Notes: generated by a model not told the origin, from the letters alone. Positions 8,437-15,420 are shown, numbered from the stretch's first letter. The stretch: 22,505 bases of DNA from Candidatus Woesearchaeota archaeon (GCA_016203215.1 JACQNF010000026.1:1-22505), one strand, 5' to 3'. Numbers and translations: made by a program.

Positions 8437-8448
8437 GAACTAAATACA
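8437..8448 (+). promoter_or_regulatory. GAACTAAATACA motif, site 3 (arm of inverted repeat)
   Basis: Exact 12-mer, 20 bases upstream of the TATA box of the 8500 gene. The 33-base spacer between the two arms contains a small GGGC-TT-GCCC palindrome. Confidence 0.6.
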
Positions 8449-8468
8449 AACACCTCCCATTTCGCAAT

Positions 8469-8478
8469 GCTTAAATAG
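8469..8478 (+). promoter_or_regulatory. TATA box for the membrane/FHA operon
   Basis: GCTTAAATAG centred about 27 bases before the ATG at 8500, predicting a leaderless mRNA. Confidence 0.6.
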
Positions 8479-8499
8479 TTCACGCGCCTCCTTTTCTAG

Positions 8500-9024
8500 A
8501 TGAACTGGACAAAACTTCTCTATGTGCTGATTATCGTCCTGCTCTATGTTCCGATGATCTTTGTCGGTGCAAACGTATTCTTCCCCAAATACACCGGAAG
8601 CGAAGCGTGGTTTAACGAGCCCTCGACCTGTTACGAGAAATTTCCGTATGCCGAAAAACTAGACGATGTTGGACGGGAAAAAGTATCCCAACAACAACAA
8701 AAATGCATGGAAGAATACAATACACGCCAACGAGCGTGGGAGAAAGAAAAGTTAGCGTATGAAGGGACGAAATATGTGTTCGTCTCCCTCTTTAACCTCG
8801 TTGTCCTGCTTGTCGTATTGTTTATCCCAAAATTACAAGACAGCGTAACGATGGGCTTATTTCTTGGCAGTGTTGCTGCAACCTTCGGCGCAACTATCCG
8901 TTACTTTGAAACCAGAAGCAAGATCGGTTTTGTCGTCCTTGTACTCACCTTCGTTGCTGCTCTGTTTTTTATAAACCGAAAAAAAGATAACTTCGTCAGC
9001 TGGAAAGAAAGAGCGAAGAAGTGA
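8500..9024 (+). CDS. Unknown four-helix membrane protein, 174 aa
   Basis: No family recognised. Four hydrophobic segments are clear, at about 7-28, 91-110, 116-134 and 141-158. A hydrophilic loop of about 60 residues lies between the first two and carries Cys44 and Cys69, which could pair. The tail is basic (INRKKDNFVSWKERAKK). The start is fixed by a TATA box 27 bases upstream. The stop codon TGA overlaps a GTG that could start the next gene, so the two are surely co-transcribed. The partner is an FHA-like protein, which hints at phospho-signalling at the membrane. That link rests on gene context only. Confidence 0.75.
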   Translation: MNWTKLLYVLIIVLLYVPMIFVGANVFFPKYTGSEAWFNEPSTCYEKFPYAEKLDDVGREKVSQQQQKCMEEYNTRQRAWEKEKLAYEGTKYVFVSLFNLVVLLVVLFIPKLQDSVTMGLFLGSVAATFGATIRYFETRSKIGFVVLVLTFVAALFFINRKKDNFVSWKERAKK

Positions 9025-9029
9025 GAGAG

Positions 9030-9413
9030 ATGGCTCTACTTGGATTGTTCAGCAGGAAAAGAGCAGAGTTGATTATTGTTTCTGGGCCATTACGTCGAGT
9101 GTTTCCTCTCTATGAGGACACGGTTTACATCGGTCGAGACCCAAACTACCAGCCAGAAGGGATCAACGAGAAAACACTCATCGTGAAAGAAGGGCCAGAG
9201 ATTAAGTTCACCGGTCATTTTGCGCTCTTCAGATCGATTTCTCGCGAAAGAAAGATTGAACTCAGATGGGATAGACATCAGCGCCGTTACCTCCTTGAAG
9301 ATAAAGGGAGGATAAAGATAGCTGTCAATGGCGTAATCCCCACGTCTCCTGTGGCGGTCCAGCCAAACGACCATCTTGCCTTAGGAGATATAAAGTTTCA
9401 AATTCTTTATTAA
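9030..9413 (+). CDS. FHA-like domain protein
   Basis: About 127 aa from the ATG at 9030. A GTG at 9021, overlapping the previous stop by four bases, would add three residues and cannot be excluded. The sequence has the outline of a forkhead-associated domain: LIIVSGPLRRVFPL, then VYIGRDPNY (the GR strand), then FTGHFALF in place of SxxHA, and finally VNG followed by LALGDIKFQILY. FHA domains bind phosphothreonine peptides. The serine of the SxxH motif is missing, so phosphopeptide binding may be altered. The protein is a lone domain with no kinase nearby. It is translated with the four-helix membrane protein upstream. Confidence 0.6.
   Translation: MALLGLFSRKRAELIIVSGPLRRVFPLYEDTVYIGRDPNYQPEGINEKTLIVKEGPEIKFTGHFALFRSISRERKIELRWDRHQRRYLLEDKGRIKIAVNGVIPTSPVAVQPNDHLALGDIKFQILY
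9406..9413 (+). promoter_or_regulatory. Possible TATA box for the PUA/DUF192 operon
   Basis: TTTATTAA about 29 bases before the ATG at 9438, overlapping the stop of the FHA-like gene. No Shine-Dalgarno sequence is visible, which fits a leaderless start. Confidence 0.4.
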
Positions 9414-9437
9414 CAACACACTCAATCTTATGAAGAC

Positions 9438-9908
9438 ATGAAACGAATGCAGGTACGGAGTAAAGAGATTAATCGGGAACTTGTCCGGTACGGTGTTGAA
9501 TTCAGCAAAAAGGATTCCATCGAAATTCGAGAGGATAGCCTCACTCTTCTGATCGTAAACGGAAAACCTTGTTTTTTCTTTCATGATCAACAATGGGTTC
9601 CTACGCTCCACTTCGTGCAGCATCAACTTTCTGAACAGCGAAAAATCTTGAAAACCGTCGTTGTTGACATGGGTGCAATCAAGTTTCTTGTTGGTGGTGC
9701 AGATGTGATGCGGCCGGGGGTTGTCAAAATTGATCCAGAGATCGTAAAAGATGAACCTGTTGTCATCGTTGACCAGAATAATCACAAACCGATCATCGTG
9801 GGGATTGCGTTATTCTCTGGAGCAGAGATGGAAGAGGCGCAAAGTGGAAAAATAATCAAAAATATCCATTACGTCGGTGATGCGATCTGGAAAGCGGGGC
9901 CCGTGTAA
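9438..9908 (+). CDS. PUA domain RNA-binding protein, MCTS1/Tma20-like
   Basis: 156 aa. The N-terminal part (1-75) matches the pre-PUA domain of the archaeal MCTS1-like family (LLIVNGKPCFFF, WVPTLHF). The C-terminal part (about 77-153) is a PUA domain: KTVVVDMGAIKFLVGGADVM, then RPGVV, VVIVDQNNHKPIIVG and ending IIKNIHYVGDAIW. Eukaryotic relatives MCTS1/Tma20 and eIF2D act on the small ribosomal subunit in re-initiation and recycling; the archaeal role is less clear but translation-linked. The following DUF192 gene starts three bases after this stop, so the two form an operon. Confidence 0.88.
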   Translation: MKRMQVRSKEINRELVRYGVEFSKKDSIEIREDSLTLLIVNGKPCFFFHDQQWVPTLHFVQHQLSEQRKILKTVVVDMGAIKFLVGGADVMRPGVVKIDPEIVKDEPVVIVDQNNHKPIIVGIALFSGAEMEEAQSGKIIKNIHYVGDAIWKAGPV

Positions 9909-9911
9909 ATA

Positions 9912-10241
9912 ATGATCATCAATGCGACGCGAAAGGAGGTTCTCTCATCTCATGAACGAAGATGTACGAATGCTTTTTCTCAAGCATGGGGCCTGATGTT
10001 CCGTTCTCGACAGAACCTCCTCATGATCTTCCCAGAGGAGAGAAAGATCTCTCTACATATGTTCTTTGTCTTCTATCCGATTACAGTCATCGTACTTGAT
10101 AAACAGAGGAGAATCGTTGAAATGAAGCCGGATTTGAAGCCGTGGAGAACGTGGGCGGCGGCAAAAAAAGGAAAATATGTCATTGAGTTTGGTTTTCCAA
10201 CAAAGAAAGTACAGGTCGGTGATTTTGTAGAGTTGAGGTAA
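9912..10241 (+). CDS. DUF192 family protein
   Basis: 109 aa. Family landmarks are present: AWGLMFRSR, LLMIFPEE, LHMFFVFYPITVIVLD, LKPWRTW, KYVIEFGF and a final VQVGDFVEL. DUF192 proteins are small all-beta proteins of unsettled function found in many archaea and bacteria. They often carry a signal peptide, but none is visible here, so this one is probably cytoplasmic. It is co-transcribed with the PUA protein. Convergent to it, 36 bases on, is the aminotransferase gene. Confidence 0.85.
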   Translation: MIINATRKEVLSSHERRCTNAFSQAWGLMFRSRQNLLMIFPEERKISLHMFFVFYPITVIVLDKQRRIVEMKPDLKPWRTWAAAKKGKYVIEFGFPTKKVQVGDFVELR

Positions 10242-10277
10242 AGAAGATATTTGTGACTAAACAAAAGTCATAAATTC

Positions 10278-11132
10278 TCAACGCGATCGTCTCTCAATCA
10301 CTCTTGAGGCATATTTTTCCAAGTACTGGTCGTAAATTCTCATCACTTCTCGTACCAGCGTAGGAATCTGAATTGGGACGTGGTCAATTTGAGATATGGG
10401 CAAGACTTTAGAGGAAGTGCTTGTCAGGAAGAAACCGGCGTACGTTGGAATATCCTGTACGGAGAGTGGCCGTTCTGTAACAGTAACCCCTTTCTCCCGC
10501 AACGCATCCGTCAGTGTTAATTTCGTCACTCCCTCTAGAACATGTTCCCTTGGCGGCGTAAAGAGAGAAATCCCGTCCGTAAAAAAGAGATTTGTTCTGG
10601 TTCCCTCACGGATAACTCCTTCTCGATCAACTAATAATGCGTCATAGGCTGACGCTTCCTTTGCTCTCGCATACGCAAGGTAGCTCATGAACATGTTCAG
10701 CGTCTTTGCTTGTGGAAAAAGCCGTTCGCCGTGATGCGTGATGACATCAACACCGTGCTTGTAATATTTTTCAGGAACGTACAGGGGAGCGGTTGCAAAA
10801 ATAGAGACTGTTCCTGCAACACAGAGAATCTTAAGATTATAGGATTGATCTCGTGGAGGAGTACTTTGGAGTAGCTCATCATTCAGTGCCCGGACGAGAT
10901 CTTTCAATGCAGAGAATAGGGCATCAGAAGGTAGAGGAACGTTCAAGCCGATCGTCTTCGCAGAATGAAAGAGCCGCTCCATGTGCCGCTCGGGAAAATA
11001 GAGATGTCCGCTTCGAACTTTTAACGTTTCATAAACACCAAACCCATATGAGAATTCAAGATTGTCCAGTGGAATGACGGCTTTTTCTATAGGAAGAAGC
11101 GATCCATTGAGTGAAAACCAACGACCAAGCAC
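10278..11132 (-). CDS. Class IV PLP aminotransferase (branched-chain aminotransferase / aminodeoxychorismate lyase family)
   Basis: 284 aa. The start is GTG at 11132, supported by a TATA-like box 25 bases upstream. Fold-type IV signatures are present: LDNLEFSYGFGVYETLKV, then RHMERLFHSA, the catalytic lysine K143 in AKTLNMF, the cofactor glutamate E176 in REGTRTNLFF, and TSTSSKVLPI near the C-terminus. The family contains IlvE, D-amino-acid transaminase and 4-amino-4-deoxychorismate lyase (PabC). These cannot be told apart reliably by eye, so no symbol is given. No neighbouring amino-acid or folate genes help to decide the substrate. Confidence 0.82.
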   Translation of the reverse strand: MLGRWFSLNGSLLPIEKAVIPLDNLEFSYGFGVYETLKVRSGHLYFPERHMERLFHSAKTIGLNVPLPSDALFSALKDLVRALNDELLQSTPPRDQSYNLKILCVAGTVSIFATAPLYVPEKYYKHGVDVITHHGERLFPQAKTLNMFMSYLAYARAKEASAYDALLVDREGVIREGTRTNLFFTDGISLFTPPREHVLEGVTKLTLTDALREKGVTVTERPLSVQDIPTYAGFFLTSTSSKVLPISQIDHVPIQIPTLVREVMRIYDQYLEKYASRVIERRSR

Positions 11133-11151
11133 AATCTAAAAAAGAAAACAA

Positions 11152-11161
11152 AATTATTAAA
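11152..11161 (-). promoter_or_regulatory. TATA-like box for the aminotransferase
   Basis: The minus strand reads TTTAATAATT, centred about 25 bases before the GTG start at 11132. It supports a leaderless GTG start. Confidence 0.5.
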
Positions 11162-11197
11162 TGATGTGAATTACTGTTCACTCAACCAAATCCTAGG

Positions 11198-13396
11198 TTA
11201 TGCGCCCAATTCCCCTACACTCAGTCCTTTGCGCTGGACAATCTGGTTGCGGATCTTTTCCTGCAATTCCATCGGCAACTTCTCAAACATCTGGTCGACG
11301 AGGGAAGAATTACCACGACCTTCTGTCGCGGAGCGAAGATCGCTGCTAAAGCCGATCATTTCCCCTACAGGAATTTTCGCGACAACAACGACTTGGTCTT
11401 CCTCTTGATTCATCTCTAAGAGCTGGCCACGTTTTGAGGAAACAAGCTTAGACAATTCTCCCGTATACTCCGTTGGCGCCTCCAATCGCATTATCTGCAG
11501 TGGTTCAAAAAGGACAGGGCCTGCTTGCATGATTGCTCCACGGATACCCTCGCGAACTGCAGGATACATCTGTGCCGGGCCGCGGTGAATTGCATCCTCG
11601 TGCAAGGAACAATCTGTTAAACTGACTTTCAAGCCGACGCAAGGCTCACGTGCTAATGGACCTTGCTTCATGACGTCTTCAAACATATCTAAGACTAATT
11701 CCATGATCTCGTTGATATAGACGATCCCTCGTGTTTGATCCATAAACAAGTTTCCATCAAAGATCGCTTTCGCCTGACTCGCGGTCTTGGCATCCCAGCC
11801 GCACTCTTCACGGAGGAAGTTGATGACCGAATCTTCTTTCCGTCGGAAGCGTCCCAGCGGAAGGCGTCCTTCTTTGATCCCTTGTGCAATCTGCGGCTCA
11901 AGCGGCTCAACTTTAAAGTAGAGCTTGTTGTGCTTGTTTGGCGATTTCCCTTCCACTCCTGAAGAAGGTTTTGTGATGGTTTCACGGTAGACAACAATCG
12001 GTGGAGACGTTTTGACTTCAACGCCTTTTTCCGTGATAATCCGATTCTCGATAATTTCCAAATGCAGTTCGCCCATCCCGGAGATAAGGTTCTGGCCGGT
12101 CTCTTCATTGATCTCAATCTTAACGGAAGGATCTTCACGACTGACTTTGCGCAGGACTTCGATCAACTTCGGCAAGTCAGCAGACTTCTTAGGTTCAATC
12201 GCTTTCGTAATGACGGGGTCGAAAATATGTTTCAATTCTTCAAACGGCTGGTCTGGCTCGAGTGTAATCGTTTCTCCCGCATTACCGATGACACCGGAGA
12301 TGGCAAGGACATTTCCCGCAGGAAGTGATTCAATTATTTCTGGCTTCACTCCGTTATAGATGTAAACATTCTGGATTCGCTGCTTTTGGTTGGCGTTGTT
12401 AAGATAGACCTCAACTCCACTCTTGATCGTTCCACTGAAGAGACGACCTGCAGAGATATCTTTTCCAGAGCGCGGGTCAATGACGATTCTCGTGATGACA
12501 AAAGCAAGTTTCCCGTTAGGATTGCAAGAGATCAAATCTTTCCCAAATTGAGAGTCCGGATCTCCGTGCCAGATTTTTGGAATACGATATGTCTGGGCAT
12601 TGATCGGATCGGGATGCTGCTTAATAACCATATCTAAGATAACTTCGTGAAGAGCTGCATTCTCCCACACCCAATCTTTTCGTACAGCTTCATCCATCTC
12701 GTAAATCCGAAGGATATCCGCAAACTTGACATTCTTCTTCTGCATGTACGGAAATGAGAGTGCCCAATTTTCTCGAGCGGAGCCAAATGCAACGCTTCCT
12801 TCCTGAACACTGACTTTCCATTTCTCTTTGTACTGTGACTCAGCAATACGCTCAACCATATTGTTGAACTGCACAACTAATTGCATCACCCGCTCAGCAA
12901 TCTTTTCCGGAGATAACTTCAGTTCCTTGACTAGACGATCAACTTTGTTGATGAAGAGAACAGGTTTTACACGTTCACGGAGCGCCTGGCGCACAACTGT
13001 TTCCGTCTGCGGCATAATTCCTTCAACAGCGCAGATGAGAACGACAGTTCCGTCAACAGCGCGCATGGCGCGGGTAACATTACCGCCAAAATCAACGTGT
13101 CCAGGAGTGTCGATAAGATTGATGAGATACTCCCCGTCGCTATATTCATGGACCATTGAGACGTTTGCTGCATCAACAGTCATCAGCCGTTCCTGCTCAT
13201 CGGCATGCTGCCAAGTAGCCATCCCTCCTTCTAGCAGGCCAGCAAATTTTGCAGACAACATTCCTGCTGCTGCAAGAAGATTATCAGTAAATGCGCATTT
13301 TCCGTGGTGAATATGCGCGCTGGTACAAATATTGCGAATAAATTTAGGATTTTGGGTAATCCTCATGACCTTATCAACCATTCGTTCTGATGCCAT
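11198..13396 (-). CDS. fusA: Translation elongation factor aEF-2 with atypical P-loop
   Basis: 732 aa, full length. It is the GTPase that drives ribosomal translocation. G3 DTPGH (96-100) and G4 NKVD (150-153) are normal. Domain II, III (GQNLISGMGELHLEI) and V (PTEYTGELSKLVSSKRGQL) landmarks are present. In domain IV, the diphthamide site LHEDAIHRGPAQ keeps the target histidine at H604. Two sites are unusual. G1 reads AHIHHGKCAF (27-36) where aEF-2 usually reads AHIDHGKTTL, so the Mg-ligand Thr after the invariant Lys is Cys34 and the Asp is His30. Switch I reads DEQERLMTVDAANV, two residues shorter than the usual DEQEQARGITI form. The codons GGA-AAA-TGC-GCA are clear. This is the last gene of the L7Ae operon, preceded by GGAGG. 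Confidence 0.95.
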   Translation of the reverse strand: MASERMVDKVMRITQNPKFIRNICTSAHIHHGKCAFTDNLLAAAGMLSAKFAGLLEGGMATWQHADEQERLMTVDAANVSMVHEYSDGEYLINLIDTPGHVDFGGNVTRAMRAVDGTVVLICAVEGIMPQTETVVRQALRERVKPVLFINKVDRLVKELKLSPEKIAERVMQLVVQFNNMVERIAESQYKEKWKVSVQEGSVAFGSARENWALSFPYMQKKNVKFADILRIYEMDEAVRKDWVWENAALHEVILDMVIKQHPDPINAQTYRIPKIWHGDPDSQFGKDLISCNPNGKLAFVITRIVIDPRSGKDISAGRLFSGTIKSGVEVYLNNANQKQRIQNVYIYNGVKPEIIESLPAGNVLAISGVIGNAGETITLEPDQPFEELKHIFDPVITKAIEPKKSADLPKLIEVLRKVSREDPSVKIEINEETGQNLISGMGELHLEIIENRIITEKGVEVKTSPPIVVYRETITKPSSGVEGKSPNKHNKLYFKVEPLEPQIAQGIKEGRLPLGRFRRKEDSVINFLREECGWDAKTASQAKAIFDGNLFMDQTRGIVYINEIMELVLDMFEDVMKQGPLAREPCVGLKVSLTDCSLHEDAIHRGPAQMYPAVREGIRGAIMQAGPVLFEPLQIMRLEAPTEYTGELSKLVSSKRGQLLEMNQEEDQVVVVAKIPVGEMIGFSSDLRSATEGRGNSSLVDQMFEKLPMELQEKIRNQIVQRKGLSVGELGA

Positions 13397-13405
13397 TTTT
13401 TAATT

Positions 13406-13410
13406 CCTCC
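13406..13410 (-). promoter_or_regulatory. Shine-Dalgarno sequence of aEF-2
   Basis: GGAGG on the minus strand, nine bases before the ATG at 13396. A TATA-like ACTATAAT overlaps the upstream gene's stop (13419-13421), so an extra internal promoter is possible. Confidence 0.65.
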
Positions 13411-13418
13411 GTTGAGTA

Positions 13419-14006
13419 TTATAGTAAGTCTATATGTGGCTTAGTAAGACTTAAGATTCTCCCAAGTTTACTAAAATGAGGTGATTCTTTCCATTCCGAA
13501 TAAATATGATAATAATAAACCTGATCATCGACCGTAAGTCCAATCCTGGTTCTTTCAGGCCCAAGTGAGTATTCTGTTAGTCGACTACTTTCAAATGTTG
13601 GCCTCTTTTCAGTTGTGCGACAATAGATTGGTTCGCGACCGGTGCGATAACATACCTCGATACTGCTGCCGATATTTATGGGCATGATGTCGGTTCGTAC
13701 TTGTGTGCCATTCCGTTTAAAGACATGGACATATAGATCCCGTGTTTCGTCCCGAAAAGCATTTTGATAAAATTGTGAAAAAGTTTCTGGTCTTTCCTCG
13801 AGATCTTCCCGCGGTGCCAACAAGATGGCGGAGTACTCAGGTAGATAACCCCCATGGAGAAGTCTGCGTATTACATCCAAATCTATTTTTTTCTTGGGGT
13901 CGTATTGAAATTCAAAGCCGAATCCGGCTTGATGAAATCGTTTAATACTTTCAATTGCTTCCTCTGTTGATGTCTGTTCTTCCAATGATTTTAGTGAGGG
14001 TGTCAT
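13419..14006 (-). CDS. Unknown 195-aa protein in the translation operon
   Basis: No family recognised. The protein looks soluble and of mixed charge, with no membrane segment or signal peptide. The N-terminal third is helical in character (LEEQTSTEEAIESIKRFHQA), and the C-terminal half is rich in beta-like strands (RIGLTVDDQVYYYHIYSEW). It lies 31 bases after ndk and 22 bases before aEF-2 in the same direction, so it is almost surely co-transcribed with both. A GGAG six to nine bases before the ATG at 14006 supports the start. Its place in an operon of ribosomal proteins and EF-2 suggests a translation-linked role, which is inference from position only. Confidence 0.7.
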   Translation of the reverse strand: MTPSLKSLEEQTSTEEAIESIKRFHQAGFGFEFQYDPKKKIDLDVIRRLLHGGYLPEYSAILLAPREDLEERPETFSQFYQNAFRDETRDLYVHVFKRNGTQVRTDIMPINIGSSIEVCYRTGREPIYCRTTEKRPTFESSRLTEYSLGPERTRIGLTVDDQVYYYHIYSEWKESPHFSKLGRILSLTKPHIDLL

Positions 14007-14037
14007 TCTTATTCTCCGATGAGTATAATTCTACCTT

Positions 14038-14532
14038 TCAAAACACATGCATCTCATGTACTGTTTTATATGAATGTAATTCTTCAGACTTAAACCAAAG
14101 AGCAAGTTCTTTTTTTGCTTCTTCGACATTCCCAGAGGCATGGACAACATTCTCGATTGCCTTGCCTTGCTGGTCTGCTTGCGCGTAACTGATATGAGAG
14201 AAATCTCCACGGATTGTACCGGGAGCAGCCGATTTTGGTTCTGTGCCGCCGCACATCTTTCGGACGTTCTCGACAGCATTAACGCCTTCGAGGCACAACG
14301 CCATGACGGGACCAGAAGCCATAAAACGCAATAGTGCTTGAAAAACCATCTCTCCATGACGCTGTTGCACTTTACCGATGTCGTTGTAATGCTTCTCGCC
14401 GAGATCTTTGTCTATCCAGACCATCTTCGCGCCGATGATTTTCAGTCCAGCGTCTTCAAAACGAGTGATGACCTTTCCCATCAAGCCGCGCTTGACTGCA
14501 TCTGGCTTCAGCAAGACAAGTGTGCGTTCCAT
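14038..14532 (-). CDS. ndk: Nucleoside diphosphate kinase
   Basis: 164 aa. It transfers the gamma phosphate between nucleoside triphosphates and diphosphates through a phosphohistidine. LVLLKPDAVKRG at the N-terminus contains the nucleotide-contact Lys (K10), and the catalytic histidine is H131 in NVVHASGN, followed by W146FKSEEL. At 164 residues it is slightly longer than the usual ~150, with extra sequence at the C-terminus. It starts two bases after the L24e stop codon. The L7Ae-S28e-L24e-ndk order is a known archaeal arrangement. Confidence 0.95.
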   Translation of the reverse strand: MERTLVLLKPDAVKRGLMGKVITRFEDAGLKIIGAKMVWIDKDLGEKHYNDIGKVQQRHGEMVFQALLRFMASGPVMALCLEGVNAVENVRKMCGGTEPKSAAPGTIRGDFSHISYAQADQQGKAIENVVHASGNVEEAKKELALWFKSEELHSYKTVHEMHVF

Positions 14533-14534
14533 CT

Positions 14535-14732
14535 TTAATCCGTCTTAGAACCTTTCTTGTGTTCTTTGCGGTATTCAGCAGTCCATGGTGTTGTTAATGG
14601 TTTACGTTTCAACTTAAATGTATTCTTTTCACACGTGCGTGAGCAGAAAAAAGAAATTTTGCCGTTTGCATAAACAAACATTTTCCCGGTTCCTTTCTCC
14701 AGCTCTTCACCACAAAATGCGCATGTTGACAT
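14535..14732 (-). CDS. rpl24e: Ribosomal protein L24e (eL24)
   Basis: 65-aa zinc-ribbon protein of the large ribosomal subunit. The four zinc ligands are C4, C7, C30 and C34 (CAFCG and FFCSRTC). A basic C-terminal tail follows, including the motif KPLTTPWTAEYRKEH. An AAGGTGA Shine-Dalgarno-like stretch precedes the ATG at 14732. It is tightly linked to ndk downstream and S28e upstream. Confidence 0.94.
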   Translation of the reverse strand: MSTCAFCGEELEKGTGKMFVYANGKISFFCSRTCEKNTFKLKRKPLTTPWTAEYRKEHKKGSKTD

Positions 14733-14754
14733 AGTAATTCACCTTTGAGTTTAT

Positions 14755-15066
14755 TTACGATTTCGAATTTCCACTACGGCGACCACCACTTAACCGCTGG
14801 GCTTCAATTTCTGTTTCTAAGAGCATAAGGACATCACCGATTTGCACGGGACCTTTGACATTACGTCTAATCGCTTTATTCTTGTCGCGGCCATCTAACA
14901 CGAGGCACATCACCTGTGTCAATTCGCCACGGCTTCCCGTACGGGACACGATTTCCTTGACTTCAGCAGGAATTCCTGGAGTGAAATGGATTTCACCGCC
15001 TTCAACTCGTTGTTCTGCGGCAGCTGCCGTTGGTTGTTTTTCAGGTGCGTTCGTTTTCTTTGCCAT
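14755..15066 (-). CDS. rps28e: Ribosomal protein S28e (eS28) with N-terminal extension
   Basis: 103 aa. Residues about 33-95 are a standard S28e: PAEVKEIVSRTGSRGELTQV, then GRDKNKAIRRNVKGPVQIGD and LLETEIEAQRL. The first 32 residues (rich in Ala, Gln and Lys) are an extension not found in the usual ~70-aa archaeal protein. No alternative Met lies before the conserved core, and GGTTGAG precedes the ATG, so the extension is probably translated. It is the second gene of the operon, 10 bases after the L7Ae stop. Confidence 0.92.
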   Translation of the reverse strand: MAKKTNAPEKQPTAAAAEQRVEGGEIHFTPGIPAEVKEIVSRTGSRGELTQVMCLVLDGRDKNKAIRRNVKGPVQIGDVLMLLETEIEAQRLSGGRRSGNSKS

Positions 15067-15076
15067 GTTCTCAACC

Positions 15077-15391
15077 TTATCGGCTTATGCTCTCAATAAT
15101 GTTTTTGGCATCTCCTTCTTTGACCACTGCGACGGCAGTTGTTGCCACTGGCAGGCCCGCAGCAGCACCAAGATCTTCTTTCTTAGAAATTTCAACACAG
15201 AGAATTTTTTTCTCCTTGCACAAAAGAGGCAGATGCATCACAATTTCCTTAGGACTAACATCTGCAGCATAGACGACGAGCTTCGCTTCGCCTTTTTCGA
15301 TTGCTTTTGTCGTCTCGTTTGCTCCTTTTCTAATTTTACCGGTCGTTCGAGCAACTTCGACCGCTTCTAATACTTTTGCTTCATCAGCCAT
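15077..15391 (-). CDS. rpl7ae: Ribosomal protein L7Ae
   Basis: 104 aa. K-turn RNA-binding protein, a part of the large subunit and, in archaea, of box C/D and H/ACA RNPs and RNase P. The RNA-binding signature KIRKGANETTKAIEKGEAKLVVYAAD is followed by PLLCKEKKILCVEI and LGAAAGLPVATTAVAV. It is first in the operon. GGAGGT lies seven bases before the ATG, and an AT-rich TATA-like box lies about 35 bases before it. The predicted leader is too short to hold the K-turn that autoregulates L7Ae in some archaea, and I see no such fold. Confidence 0.95.
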   Translation of the reverse strand: MADEAKVLEAVEVARTTGKIRKGANETTKAIEKGEAKLVVYAADVSPKEIVMHLPLLCKEKKILCVEISKKEDLGAAAGLPVATTAVAVVKEGDAKNIIESISR

Positions 15392-15398
15392 TTTCTGT

Positions 15399-15404
15399 AC
15401 CTCC
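15399..15404 (-). promoter_or_regulatory. Shine-Dalgarno sequence of L7Ae
   Basis: GGAGGT on the minus strand, seven bases before the ATG. It marks the operon's first gene as leadered, unlike most genes in this window. Confidence 0.7.
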
Positions 15405-15420
15405 GCACATAGGTTAATCG

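Noticed and set aside
8342..8467. Longer start for the 167-aa membrane protein.
   Set aside because: It would read through the TATA box and the inverted repeat; the leaderless ATG at 8341 is better supported.
12828..13310. Plus-strand open frame of 160 aa antisense to aEF-2.
   Set aside because: The composition is Ser/Arg/Thr-rich, as expected for a shadow frame, and the opposite strand encodes the conserved GTPase domain.
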